46,814 nucleotides of DNA from Planctomycetota bacterium (GTDB lineage: Bacteria > Planctomycetota > PLA2 > JAEUHO01), in NCBI GenBank assembly GCA_029259775.1, contig JAJDEN010000038.1:1-46814 (forward strand). The letters run 5' to 3'. Below the pieces are notes generated by a model that was not told where the DNA came from, did no database searches, and saw only the letters and a program-made list of their open reading frames with translations. Position 1 is the first letter of the stretch; every line of letters begins with the position of its first letter. A program made the translations under genes and the position numbers. Shown here one piece after another: positions 23,437-34,812 of this stretch.

Positions 23437-24351
23437 ATGGCGCTGACCACGAACCGGTACGAGCATCGCGACTTGGACGCGTTCGCCCTCGACGCGCCCG
23501 GGTACGAGTTGATCATCCGGCAACTCGACCCCGGAGACTTTGGAAGCCGCATGGCCTTCGTCTCGAGCCCGCGGGTGCAAGTTGCGTGGGCCTCGTTTCA
23601 GCGGTCTCTCGAGATCCAAGGAGCGGCGCCTCTCGGCATGCGCACGTTCAAGTACGCGGTCGATGACGACCTCGCTTGGACCTGGCGCGGTCGCTTCGCA
23701 CGCGGCAACGACTTCCTTGTCTACCCTCGGGGGGCGCACATCGACGTGTTGACGCCTGCGGGATGGTCTGCCTTCGCGGTTTCGATCGAGGAGGAGTACC
23801 TGGCGCGAGTCCTGGCCGAATACGGTCTGACCGAGGACGACATGAACTCGATCGAGCAGCTCAGGACCGAGCGCGGCAGCATGGACGCGCTGCGCCTGCT
23901 ATCCACAGGGCTCCTCGCGGATCCGGATGGGGCTGACGCCGTTCGCGTCATCGACGAGGACATTCCGCGGGCCCTGATGGAGCGGATCGCCGCCGCCAGT
24001 CTCGCGGAGCGCGTCCCGGAGTCACCACGTTCCCGCGTCGTCCTCCGGGCGCGCGAGTTCATGATCCGCAAGGCGCGCGAGGCCCCCGCGATCAAGGCCG
24101 TCCTGGAGGAGGTCGGCGTGAGTGAGCGCACCCTGCGCCGCGCGTTCAGCGAGCACGTGGGGGTCTCGCCAAAGTCCTACCTGCTGGCGCAGCGCTTGAA
24201 CGGCGTACGTGCGACGCTTCGCGAGACCGGGCGCCAGCGGGCGCGCGTAACCGATGTCGCCGAGCGCTGGGGCTTCAACCATATGGGCCAGTTCGCGGCG
24301 CACTACCGGAGGCAGTTCGGCGAGCTACCCTCGCACACCGACCGGGAGTAG
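23437..24351 (+). CDS. AraC-family transcriptional regulator
   Basis: The ATG at 23437 is the first start at which protein-like sequence begins, and the product has 304 residues. The N-terminal sensing half is beta-rich (Y-E-L-I-I-R-Q-L-D-P-G-D-F, D-F-L-V-Y-P-R-G-A-H-I-D-V), like cupin-type AraC sensors. The C-terminal 100 residues hold the double helix-turn-helix: V-G-V-S-E-R-T-L-R-R-A-F-S-E-H-V-G-V-S-P-K-S-Y and V-A-E-R-W-G-F-N-H-M-G-Q-F-A-A-H-Y-R-R-Q-F-G. Its target is unknown. The following gene is on the opposite strand and convergent, so it does not form an operon with a target. It marks the return to intact genes after the element graveyard. Confidence 0.85.
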   Translation: MALTTNRYEHRDLDAFALDAPGYELIIRQLDPGDFGSRMAFVSSPRVQVAWASFQRSLEIQGAAPLGMRTFKYAVDDDLAWTWRGRFARGNDFLVYPRGAHIDVLTPAGWSAFAVSIEEEYLARVLAEYGLTEDDMNSIEQLRTERGSMDALRLLSTGLLADPDGADAVRVIDEDIPRALMERIAAASLAERVPESPRSRVVLRAREFMIRKAREAPAIKAVLEEVGVSERTLRRAFSEHVGVSPKSYLLAQRLNGVRATLRETGRQRARVTDVAERWGFNHMGQFAAHYRRQFGELPSHTDRE

Positions 24352-24373
24352 CCGGGCGGTGCCAGGCGCGGCG

Positions 24374-25690
24374 CTACTCGAACGCGCGCGGATTGTGCGC
24401 CAACGCCGACGCGCGCATGGCGGCCGCGCGCTCCGAGTCACCCGCGGCGCGGTAGATCTCGTGCGCCGTGACGAAGAGATCCGTCGAGCGCAGCTTCGTC
24501 GCGCGTGCGGCTCCGATGGCTTGCCGTGCGGAAGGGATGTCGCCCGAGGCCAGGAGTGCCGCAGCGAGCGCGATGCTAGACGGTGCGCCCGGCCGGCGAT
24601 CGCGATCCGCGCGCGCCAAGGCGACCGCGCGACGAAGGAGCGCGGGGGCCTCGGGGTCGCCACGCTCCTTTGCCTGCTCCGCGACGGCGAGGAAGTAGTC
24701 AAGAGCATGGCCACCTGCCGCGCTCGAGATAAGTTTCAGCCGGCGCTCGTGCCCCGTACCCGCGCGTTTCATCAGGGCCTTCGCCTGCCGGCTCCGGCCG
24801 CGCGACGACTCGAACTCGGCGAAGGCGTGCAACAGCTCCGGGTGGTCGTCGGTCCGCGTCACCTCGCGGTAGAGCTCGGCTGCCTGCGTCGCGTTGCCGA
24901 GCAGGACGTGGATCTCGGCCATGTGTTCGCGAATCAACCACCAACCGGAAAGGGCTCCGTCGCCCGCCAGGTAGTGCTCGAGCGCTTCCTCGTACCGGCC
25001 GCGGTCCAAGTCGATGATCCCGCGCTGCAGGTGAAGCCACGCCCGGTGGTACGGGACGCGCTTCTTCCCCAGCGACGCCAGCGCCTTCACGAAACCCGCG
25101 TCGGCCTGCTTCGTGCGGCCGAACGCCGCATCCACCAGTGCGGTGGACACGAGGCGCCCCATGCTCGGGCCCTTGGCGAGATTGGCCGCCGCCATGCGGG
25201 CCGCGTCCTCGCCGGCGCCGCGCTGCAGGGCCAGGGCAACACGCAGGTCGGCAGCGGCTGCTGCGGCAGCGTTCGGCACGACGGCCCAGCGAGCGAGAGC
25301 CTGGAGGGCGGCCTCGGCCTCGTCCAACTTGTGCAGTGAGTAGTGGAGGCGCGCCCGTGCCAGCAAGGGTCCACCGCCCTTGGGCGCAAGTCGGAAGGCG
25401 CGAGCAAGCAACGCCTCGGCCTGGACGTAGTCGTCGTAGCGCCCCGTCAGGCGGGCGCGTGCGACGTGTGCCGCCGCTGCGGCCTCGACAGCGACTCGGT
25501 CGTCCGGACGCGCCTCGATGCGCGCGCGAGCTGCCGCCACCGCGCGGTCGCGCTGGTCAGACTCCGAGGCGTAGGACCACGCGCGCGACGACGTTACGGC
25601 TTCGGCGGGCCCGGTTCCGGATTGCCCGACGAGGAACACGAGGCCCGCCACAAGGACGAGCAGCAGGGGGGCGGTCAGCGGCGTCTTGAT
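24374..25690 (-). CDS. TPR-repeat protein with N-terminal anchor
   Basis: The product is about 438 residues with a hydrophobic N-terminal anchor (P-L-L-L-V-L-V-A-G-L-V-F-L-V-G) followed by many TPR-like helical pairs: A-L-L-A-R-A-F-R-L-A-P-K-G, L-D-E-A-E-A-A-L-Q-A-L-A and G-R-Y-E-E-A-L-E-H-Y-L. No ATG, GTG or TTG precedes the anchor in frame. An ATC at 25690 lies 7 nt after GGAG and is the most natural start position; otherwise the frame runs into the upstream gene. It is the last of three minus-strand genes with the DUF4331 pair, which fits a scaffold role in their export or assembly. Confidence 0.65.
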   Translation of the reverse strand: MKTPLTAPLLLVLVAGLVFLVGQSGTGPAEAVTSSRAWSYASESDQRDRAVAAARARIEARPDDRVAVEAAAAAHVARARLTGRYDDYVQAEALLARAFRLAPKGGGPLLARARLHYSLHKLDEAEAALQALARWAVVPNAAAAAAADLRVALALQRGAGEDAARMAAANLAKGPSMGRLVSTALVDAAFGRTKQADAGFVKALASLGKKRVPYHRAWLHLQRGIIDLDRGRYEEALEHYLAGDGALSGWWLIREHMAEIHVLLGNATQAAELYREVTRTDDHPELLHAFAEFESSRGRSRQAKALMKRAGTGHERRLKLISSAAGGHALDYFLAVAEQAKERGDPEAPALLRRAVALARADRDRRPGAPSSIALAAALLASGDIPSARQAIGAARATKLRSTDLFVTAHEIYRAAGDSERAAAMRASALAHNPRAFE

Positions 25691-25713
25691 GGGACTGCTC
25701 CGTTGTTCCTGGA

Positions 25714-26322
25714 CTACGGCTGCGCCGGAGCCAGGTAGGGGAAGGTGGGCTGGAAGGCTACGTCGTTGGCCGGGGGGTTCAGGGGGAGGTCCGCCAGTGT
25801 CGTCGCCGTGTGGACCGTGAGGTCGAGCAGGATGACGGCGAGCGTCACGTCGATGACCTGGTCTTCGAGCCGGCGGCCGTTCGGGAAGCCGGACGCCTGC
25901 CCGGTCGCGATGTTGATTGAGTCGGGAATGATAAGGGGACCCCCCTGTGCGACGCAGGTACCCGTGCCATCGCCCGGGGCGGTGCAAGGCGTCAGCGCCA
26001 CACCCGTCAAGTCATCGTCGAGCGCCATGTGCAACCCGTTGAGCGAGGCGAGGATCTCCGCAACGAACGCGCCTGCGACGTCATCGGACGGATCAGCTGC
26101 GTTGTAGGCGTCCTTGCTCGCGATCAGGGCCGTGTTCACAGCGGGCATGCCCATGCGATCGACGCGCGTGTAGGCGCTCGGTGTCAGGGTGCTGAAGACG
26201 AAGGAGTCGAAGGTCGTCGCGGCGCCTCCGCTGCTGCTGCCGCAGCCGCCGGACACGGTCGCAACCGCGCCGAACAGGAGAGCCGTCAGGACCGTGGATG
26301 TGGTCTTCTTGAAGTTACGCAT
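25714..26322 (-). CDS. DUF4331-type secreted protein, C-terminal-half homologue
   Basis: The ATG at 26322 gives 202 residues with a signal peptide ending G-G-C-G, which suggests a lipoprotein (V-A-T-V-S-G-G-C-G-S). The body matches the second half of DUF4331 proteins: Y-T-R-V-D-R-M-G-M-P-A-V-N-T-A-L, G-F-P-N-G-R-R-L-E-D-Q-V-I-D-V-T and the final F-P-Y-L-A-P-A-Q-P. The start lies 4 nt after the stop of the first-half gene, so the two are translationally coupled. DUF4331 proteins are usually one chain; here the family is split over two exported proteins that may pair outside the membrane. Confidence 0.75.
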   Translation of the reverse strand: MRNFKKTTSTVLTALLFGAVATVSGGCGSSSGGAATTFDSFVFSTLTPSAYTRVDRMGMPAVNTALIASKDAYNAADPSDDVAGAFVAEILASLNGLHMALDDDLTGVALTPCTAPGDGTGTCVAQGGPLIIPDSINIATGQASGFPNGRRLEDQVIDVTLAVILLDLTVHTATTLADLPLNPPANDVAFQPTFPYLAPAQP

Positions 26323-26326
26323 CGGA

Positions 26327-26956
26327 CTAGTTCCTTCCCGCCGTCGCCCAGGCGCGGATGTTGGTCGGCGTGCTGCCAAGTCCGAGGTCGAGAGGCATCT
26401 CGACGACGACGGACATGATGTTTCGTCCGGCGAACGAATCGCGCGTGTTGTCAAACATCAGGGTGCCGGTCGACAGCGTGTCGTGGAACCCCTGGAGGTC
26501 GAAGAAGAAGGGATCGTCGGTCATCCCTGCGAACAGCTTGATCACGCCGGATCCAGCCGTGGTGGTCCCGACGGGGCCGGAGAGGGCCGCCGAGCTGCCG
26601 GGAATGCCCGTCGCCTGAACGCCCCAATCACCCGCCGTGTCCTGGCCGAATCGCACGAGGATCTGGTGGTCGGAGGCCTGATCAGCGTTCGTGTCGAGGT
26701 GGATCGTGTAGAGCACGTCGCCGTCGTACAGCGGTAGTGCAGAGGAGCCGCCACCGTAGGTGAAGATCGTCGTAAGCGTGCCCGCGTCAGTGTCGTGGAA
26801 CGCGTAGACATCGGCGATGTCAGCCCCGAGATCCGCGGCTGTGAGTGGGGCGTCGCCGTGGTCGGCCGCCGTCGCGGGCTCGTTCCAACTCATCGAAACG
26901 CAGACGAGGATCACGGCGAGCGCCATGATGCCTCCTGCCATGAAGTTCTTGTGCAT
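26327..26956 (-). CDS. DUF4331-type secreted protein, N-terminal-half homologue
   Basis: The ATG at 26956 follows GGAGG by 4 nt and gives 209 residues. A signal peptide (M-A-L-A-V-I-L-V-C-V-S-M-S-W) is cleaved before A-A-D-H-G-D-A-P. The mature start D-H-G-D-A-P-L and the segment A-D-I-A-D-V-Y-A-F-H-D are the characteristic opening of DUF4331 proteins. F-A-G-R-N-I-M-S-V-V-V-E-M-P near the end matches the middle of the family. It is the first gene of the three-gene operon with the other DUF4331 half and a TPR protein. Biochemical role unknown. Confidence 0.75.
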   Translation of the reverse strand: MHKNFMAGGIMALAVILVCVSMSWNEPATAADHGDAPLTAADLGADIADVYAFHDTDAGTLTTIFTYGGGSSALPLYDGDVLYTIHLDTNADQASDHQILVRFGQDTAGDWGVQATGIPGSSAALSGPVGTTTAGSGVIKLFAGMTDDPFFFDLQGFHDTLSTGTLMFDNTRDSFAGRNIMSVVVEMPLDLGLGSTPTNIRAWATAGRN

Positions 26957-27314
26957 GTTGCCTCCGGTGGGTCCTCGTGAGCGGGGTGTCAGGTGCACCG
27001 CGCCGTTGCGGAAGCCAACCGTAGCGCGATGCGCCAGAGCTATCTACGGGCCATGCCTGGCCGCTTTGTGACTGCGTGTTGCATTCAATAGCTGTCAGGT
27101 TCCGGCCATGCATCAAGGCTGGACTCTGCTCGCGACATGCGGTAGCGCGCGAAGCGCGACGCGGACGACTCCGTACGAATCTGTTTCGTCGTAGGCCCAC
27201 GGCTCGTCCATCGTTGCGAGCGATCCGTTGTTCTCGCGGGGTTGTCTCCACCGCGCCGCTGCGTACTGTTCTTCATGGAAGCGCCGGATCCGCCGGCCAC
27301 CAGGAGACCATCTC
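26957..27314. other. 358-nt divergent intergenic region
   Basis: This lies between the DUF4331 operon (minus) and a small lipoprotein gene (plus), so it must hold promoters for both directions. No gene, clear -35/-10 pair or strong palindrome was identified. Confidence 0.3.
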
Positions 27315-27500
27315 ATGCGCATCCTCTGCACAGCCTTGGGCCTCGCTGCCCTCCTCTCTCTCTCGGCCTGCACGCAGGCTCCGAAGTCTTCCGGCGATCC
27401 GAGCGCCACGGCGCCCGCTCCTGCGGCAGCCCCCAGCGCTGCGCCCGCGACGAGTTGCGGTGGAGGCGGTGGCTGCGGCGGTGGGAAGGGCTGCGGCTAG
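27315..27500 (+). CDS. Small lipoprotein with Gly/Cys-rich C-terminus
   Basis: Sixty-one residues from an ATG with GGAG 9 nt upstream. The signal peptide M-R-I-L-C-T-A-L-G-L-A-A-L-L-S-L-S-A-C has a lipobox (L-S-A-C). A Pro/Ala linker leads to a tail in which three Cys are embedded in Gly and one Lys (S-C-G-G-G-G-G-C-G-G-G-K-G-C-G). The pattern suggests a flexible, surface-exposed metal-binding or cross-linkable tail. A strong hairpin follows about 30 nt after the stop. No family recognised. Confidence 0.6.
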   Translation: MRILCTALGLAALLSLSACTQAPKSSGDPSATAPAPAAAPSAAPATSCGGGGGCGGGKGCG

Positions 27501-27529
27501 GCCCAGAGTCCCCCGCGACGCTACATCGT

Positions 27530-27569
27530 GAGAGCCGGCCGCGCCTTCGAGAGCGCGCTGCCGGCTCTC
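27530..27569. terminator. Strong hairpin, bidirectional terminator candidate
   Basis: GAGAGCCGGC (27530-27539) pairs perfectly with GCCGGCTCTC (27560-27569), and the inner bases add CGCGC/GCGCG. It lies between the convergent lipoprotein gene (plus) and the AlkD-like gene (minus). There is no T-run on either side, so the mechanism is uncertain. Confidence 0.55.
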
Positions 27570-27648
27570 GTCCTGGGTACGGGTACGGCAAGAGTCGTCG
27601 ACGATGCGAGCGTGCGGCTGCCGAGATGTCGCGACCTGCTCGCGCTCC

Positions 27649-28317
27649 CTACGCCTTTTGCCGGCTCACCATCTCATTGATCCAGATCGGCGCGAATGGC
27701 GAGGTGCAGCCCTTCGCCACCCCATAGTCCCGGTAGATCCCCAGCGCCTCGCCGATCGCGAGCGCGCGGTCGCGGTGCTCCGCGTGGTGGATGCCGATGC
27801 CCGCCAGACAGAAGTTCATCGTCCACTGGGCCTGGGGCGCGGCCTTGGGCATCTCCTTCTCGATGCGATCGAGCAGCGCATCGAGGTCGAGCCCGTCCGG
27901 GTTCTTGGCGATCCGCTCCGAGGTCAAGCTCCAACCCGCGCGCTTGGTCATCGCGTCCTTCGACTTCATCCACGTCTCGCGCACCGACTCCTTGTCCGGG
28001 TGCTTCTTGATCACATAGGAGCTCAGCCACTCCGCGACCCACTCGCACGTGCCTTCCTTGGCCATCGTGGCGAGTTGCTTCGTGTCGAGTTCCTTGGGGC
28101 GCACGAGCAGGATGGCGAGCATCTGCGCGTCCACGTTGCCGGTCTGCCAAAGCGCAAGCCCGAGCTCGTGGTCGACCTTGATCTCCTTGGCCAGCTTGCG
28201 GAGGTCGCCGGTTTTGACGCCGAACTGGTTGTCGCCCGCCCCGCGCTTGGCGTTGAAGGCGCGCCGCTTCTCGTCACCCAACTCCTCGAGTCGGGCCATC
28301 ACCTGTTTCGTATTCAT
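27649..28317 (-). CDS. DNA alkylation repair protein, AlkD-like
   Basis: A 222-residue all-helical protein of the DNA_alkylation (HEAT-like) family. Landmarks are N-Q-F-G-V-K-T-G-D-L-R-K-L-A-K, A-I-L-L-V-R-P, the W-x4-S-S-Y-V segment, T-K-R-A-G-W-S-L and the C-terminal N-F-C-L-A-G-I-G-I-H-H and R-A-L-A-I-G-E-A-L-G-I-Y. Family members excise N3- and N7-alkylated bases without flipping them. The length is normal. It is transcribed away from the divergent VOC gene. Substrate preference cannot be read from the sequence. Confidence 0.85.
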   Translation of the reverse strand: MNTKQVMARLEELGDEKRRAFNAKRGAGDNQFGVKTGDLRKLAKEIKVDHELGLALWQTGNVDAQMLAILLVRPKELDTKQLATMAKEGTCEWVAEWLSSYVIKKHPDKESVRETWMKSKDAMTKRAGWSLTSERIAKNPDGLDLDALLDRIEKEMPKAAPQAQWTMNFCLAGIGIHHAEHRDRALAIGEALGIYRDYGVAKGCTSPFAPIWINEMVSRQKA

Positions 28318-28327
28318 GGGGAAGATC

Positions 28328-28432
28328 TTACTCGCGCGCGCGCAGCAGTTCTTCGGCCAGGGCCGAGTTCGCCCACGCCTGCGCGAGTCGCCGTACGATC
28401 TCAGCCCGAATTGTTACAGGAGATGAGCTCAT
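28328..28432 (-). CDS. Possible 34-residue peptide upstream of the AlkD-like gene
   Basis: A minus-strand frame from ATG (28432) to TAA (28328) reads M-S-S-S-P-V-T-I-R-A-E-I-V-R-R-L and ends L-A-E-E-L-L-R-A-R-E, an amphipathic helix. It stops 10 nt before the AlkD start and overlaps the divergent VOC start by two bases. There is no clear ribosome site; it may be a leader peptide or a gene relic. Confidence 0.25.
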   Translation of the reverse strand: MSSSPVTIRAEIVRRLAQAWANSALAEELLRARE

Positions 28433-28844
28433 GCGCATCCGACTCGAGAGCGTCCCGGTCACGGATCAGGATCACGCGTTGCGCTTCTACACGGAGAAGC
28501 TTGGCTTCGTGAAGAAGCGGGACATCCCCATGGGCCACGGCGCGCGGTTCCTCACGGTCGTCTCGCCCGAGGAGCCGGACGCCGCGGAGCTCATGCTGGA
28601 GCCCAACGGAGAGCATCCGGCAACCAAGGTGTACAAGCAGGCGCTCCATGCCGAGGGCATCCCCGTGACCGCGTTCCAGGTCGACGATTGCCAGGCGGAG
28701 TACGAGCGTCTCCTGGCTCTCGGCGTCGAGTTCCAAGGCGAGCCCACGGATGCCGGCACGGCCGTGATGGCCACCCTCGACGACACCTGCGGCAACCTGA
28801 TCATGATCTATGAGGAGAAGGCGGTCGACTCGGAACCGGCGTAG
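28431..28844 (+). CDS. VOC-superfamily (glyoxalase/bleomycin resistance) protein
   Basis: A 137-residue single VOC module. A beta-alpha-beta start (L-E-S-V-P-V-T-D-Q-D-H-A-L-R-F-Y-T-E-K-L-G-F) is followed by the second half ending G-N-L-I-M-I-Y-E-E. A Glu near position 125 and a His near 15 could be metal ligands. GGAG lies 8 nt upstream of the ATG. VOC proteins include dioxygenases, glyoxalases and antibiotic-binding proteins; the substrate cannot be assigned. Confidence 0.8.
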   Translation: MRIRLESVPVTDQDHALRFYTEKLGFVKKRDIPMGHGARFLTVVSPEEPDAAELMLEPNGEHPATKVYKQALHAEGIPVTAFQVDDCQAEYERLLALGVEFQGEPTDAGTAVMATLDDTCGNLIMIYEEKAVDSEPA

Positions 28845-28873
28845 GGCTGCCCGCCCCGGTACCCCCTCGGCGC

Positions 28874-30643
28874 CTAGGATTCCGCCGAGTCATCGCGAGC
28901 TCGCACGTTGAGCTGCCCTCGCCCGAGTGAAGAGACCAGGTTGCGGACCGCCCAGTCGCGCGCATCGCACAGCGTGACGCACTCGGCGCTGAACTCGTCG
29001 GGTGCCAGATCTGCCATGACCGCTTGCGCCACCAGCGCCCTCACGGCGGCCTCTCCGTGTCGAGATCCTGAGCCCGACCATACGAGATCGTGCGTCGCCT
29101 CGTCGTCGTCCGACGTGGCGAGCAACGGCTTGTCTGTCAACAGCGACGACTCCGCGCGAAGGTCCGAGCTCAACGCGTCAATCGAATCCTCGAGCTTGCC
29201 GACCTTGATCTCGTTCGACTTGCGGCGCGCAAGGTTGGCGCGCTTGTTCTCCGCGCATCTCTTGCGGTGGTAGCGCTTGCCAAGGACTCCGCCGACCAGA
29301 GCTCCGAGCCCGAAGAAGATGGCGCCCCAGATCGCGCCGTTGAATATGTGCGAGACGGGCCCCCAGCCATCGATGGCTCCCGTGATCGCGCTGAACAGTA
29401 CGCCCCCGGCCCCTGCGATCACCTTCGTCCGGGCCTTGACGATGGTCTCCCACTCCGGGCGATCAGGTCGGTCACGCGCCCCTGAGACCACGGCGATCTC
29501 GTCCTGGGTCTTGGCAATCGCCTGAACGTGGTCGGCCATCTTCAGCGCGATGATCGAACGACCGAGCGCCTCGAGCTGATCGATGAGGCCCGCAACCTCC
29601 GCGTACGGCGTTTCTTCCGTGACGGCTTGGCCCGCGTCGACGGCAGCCTTCAACTCGCGCACGGCCGCAGGCTCGGTCAGAATGCGCTCGGCGCTCTTCC
29701 AACTCGCGCGGACCTCCCGCGTCAGGGCCTTCACGTGTGCATGTCGCTCTTGCTTGAGTCGGCTGAGCAACTGGCCGAGAACGTCCGCCACGCCAGCGAA
29801 TTCTTCGTGCAGGGGCACGATGCCGAAGAGGTATGGCTGCCGGACAATGGATCGTTCGACCATGTCGGTCCAGCCCTCGGCCGAGAAGCGCGCAAGGGTT
29901 CGCGCGGAGGCGACCAGGTTGGCCGGCGCTTCCGGGTCGTTCGTCACGGCGTTGCGGGCGGCTTCGACCGCCCCGTCGGCATCGCCCCGAATGGTCAAAC
30001 ATGTCGAGAGGTGCTGAAGGGAGCGGGCGCGTTCGATGTTGGTAGGCGCAAATTTCTGCGCGAGGTCAAACGACCTGGTTGCCCCCTCGTACTGATCCCG
30101 ATCCGCCTGAGCAAGTCCGAGATATTGCCATGCGAAGTAGTTCGTCGTATCCCGTTCGAGTGCCTGCGAGAGTTGCTCCAAGGCCATGTCCAACTCGCCG
30201 ACCCGGTAGCATTTGATCGCTTGCTCGTACCGCTGCCGCGACTCGTTGTTCAGTGACTCGAGATGGACGTGCAACAACTCTCGAAGAAGTTGGTTGCCAA
30301 CGGCCAGTTCCCACCTGATGCCGCTGAGTTGCTCCCCCAACGCGGCTTGCAATCGATCGATCGCGAAAACGACATCGTCGGCGGCTTCGGCCAGCCCCGC
30401 CGTGACCTGGTCGAATCCGCTTCCCAGTGCAGAGGTGACGTCACCGTTCAGCTGGTCAATCGCGCGCGTGATGTCTCTGGAGAGCCCCGGCACAAGGCGG
30501 CCTAGGTGGCGCTCCGCCGCCACGCGGTTGGCACGCAGGCCTGCTTCCAGTTGCTGCACACCCTCGTACACGGTGAGGTCGCTGTGGTGGGAGGCCAAGG
30601 ACTTCCCTGGTACGAACAACGACGGGCGGCGCATCTGGGTCAT
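28874..30643 (-). CDS. TPR protein with membrane segments and helical N-terminus
   Basis: The ATG at 30643 gives 589 residues. The N-terminal 110 residues are amphipathic helices (G-F-D-Q-V-T-A-G-L-A-E-A-A-D-D). TPR units follow (Y-E-Q-A-I-K-C-Y-R-V-G-E-L-D-M-A, F-A-W-Q-Y-L-G-L-A-Q-A-D), then a charged helical region, then a glycine-rich hydrophobic pair near residues 410-455 (A-I-F-F-G-L-G-A-L-V-G-G-V-L-G). A highly charged C-terminal domain ends the protein. It may be a membrane-associated scaffold. Proteins with this helical-TPR layout occur widely but have no known role that I can name. Confidence 0.6.
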   Translation of the reverse strand: MTQMRRPSLFVPGKSLASHHSDLTVYEGVQQLEAGLRANRVAAERHLGRLVPGLSRDITRAIDQLNGDVTSALGSGFDQVTAGLAEAADDVVFAIDRLQAALGEQLSGIRWELAVGNQLLRELLHVHLESLNNESRQRYEQAIKCYRVGELDMALEQLSQALERDTTNYFAWQYLGLAQADRDQYEGATRSFDLAQKFAPTNIERARSLQHLSTCLTIRGDADGAVEAARNAVTNDPEAPANLVASARTLARFSAEGWTDMVERSIVRQPYLFGIVPLHEEFAGVADVLGQLLSRLKQERHAHVKALTREVRASWKSAERILTEPAAVRELKAAVDAGQAVTEETPYAEVAGLIDQLEALGRSIIALKMADHVQAIAKTQDEIAVVSGARDRPDRPEWETIVKARTKVIAGAGGVLFSAITGAIDGWGPVSHIFNGAIWGAIFFGLGALVGGVLGKRYHRKRCAENKRANLARRKSNEIKVGKLEDSIDALSSDLRAESSLLTDKPLLATSDDDEATHDLVWSGSGSRHGEAAVRALVAQAVMADLAPDEFSAECVTLCDARDWAVRNLVSSLGRGQLNVRARDDSAES

Positions 30644-30801
30644 GCCCGGAGTATACCGAGCACGCAGTCGGCAGGGCCGGCCAGCATGACGTGCTGGTGC
30701 CGCCATGCCGAGAGCTGCGACGTGTCGTTCCCGCCCCGGCATGCTCCGCACCGGAGCTACGGAACAGGCGGATGCAACTCGGGCTCGGTCCCCGGGAGGG
30801 A

Positions 30802-34072
<3,271 letters not shown>

Positions 34073-34168
34073 GCGTTCTCGCTCCGAACGAGGGATGGTG
34101 CCCACAAGGGTAGGCGCCTTGGCCCTGAGAATCACACATGAGACGTCGAGGTCGGGCTTGATCTCCCG

Positions 34169-34209
34169 CCTAGGGTCGAAACTGTGGGGGTTCGAGTCCT
34201 TCCCCCGCC
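34169..34209 (+). pseudogene. tRNA 3'-end remnant
   Basis: The stretch has a T-arm-like core GGGGGTTCGAGTCCTTC that can pair across the TTCGAGT loop, followed by CCCCGCC as an acceptor 3' strand. About 25 nt before it, CTAGGGTCGAAACTG resembles the variable arm of the tRNA-Ser at 21066. No matching 5' acceptor (GGCGGGG) or D-arm lies upstream, so this is at most a 3' fragment, typical of an old integration site. Confidence 0.35.
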
Positions 34210-34736
34210 CTTCCGGTACCCCCGCGCGGCATGGCGGCCATGGCCGATGGGAGGTCGAAGCGCCGGCGCCAGCAGCCGAGTTGGCCGAGATGCACGTTCT
34301 CGTGAGCGATCAGCATGAAGACGATGCTGTCGAGTCGCGTCGGGAGGTAGCCGTCGAAACGCCACGCCTCCTCATGCTTGAGCGTGTCCATCTCGACGAC
34401 GGCGAGCGCGTCGGACACGGCGGCGTGCACCCGCGCCAACTCGCCCAGGAGGGTCTCGCGGTCGGGGTAGGGCGCCGACGCATCGGGCAATCTGCGGTCG
34501 CTCGGCCCCTGGCGCAGGAACAACTCGGTCCAACTGGCTGGGAGTTCGATTCCGACGCCGAGATCGTCCGCGACCATCGCAGATCCCGTCACCAGGTGGC
34601 CGATGGTCCAGGCTGGGTGATTCTCGAGCCCCGGTCCGCCGGAGCGTGCCCACAGGTCCGGCGGGACGTCCTGCGAGAGAGCCTCTGCGTAGGCCAGATT
34701 CCATCCGTACTGTCGAAGCAGGGAGTCGCGTGTCAT
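34170..34736 (-). CDS. DinB-superfamily protein
   Basis: The ATG at 34736 gives 188 residues. The helical bundle has the DinB landmarks: an early helix (L-L-R-Q-Y-G-W-N-L-A-Y), N-H-P-A-W-T-I-G-H-L-V-T-G with a His ligand, and I-A-H-E-N-V-H-L-G-Q-L with the paired His ligands of the metal site. Members are usually small-thiol (bacillithiol or mycothiol) transferases or metal-binding stress proteins. The last 15 residues (G-R-A-G-E-G-L-E-P-P-Q-F-R-P) read through the tRNA-remnant sequence on the opposite strand and are probably not native; the original stop may have been lost at that junction. Confidence 0.8.
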   Translation of the reverse strand: MTRDSLLRQYGWNLAYAEALSQDVPPDLWARSGGPGLENHPAWTIGHLVTGSAMVADDLGVGIELPASWTELFLRQGPSDRRLPDASAPYPDRETLLGELARVHAAVSDALAVVEMDTLKHEEAWRFDGYLPTRLDSIVFMLIAHENVHLGQLGCWRRRFDLPSAMAAMPRGGTGRAGEGLEPPQFRP

Positions 34737-34812
34737 GCGCGAGAGAGTACTCGCGCCCGCCGCCCTCCGCATGGACGTCACCGTCCGGGCCTTGACTCTT
34801 GCAGCACGATCC

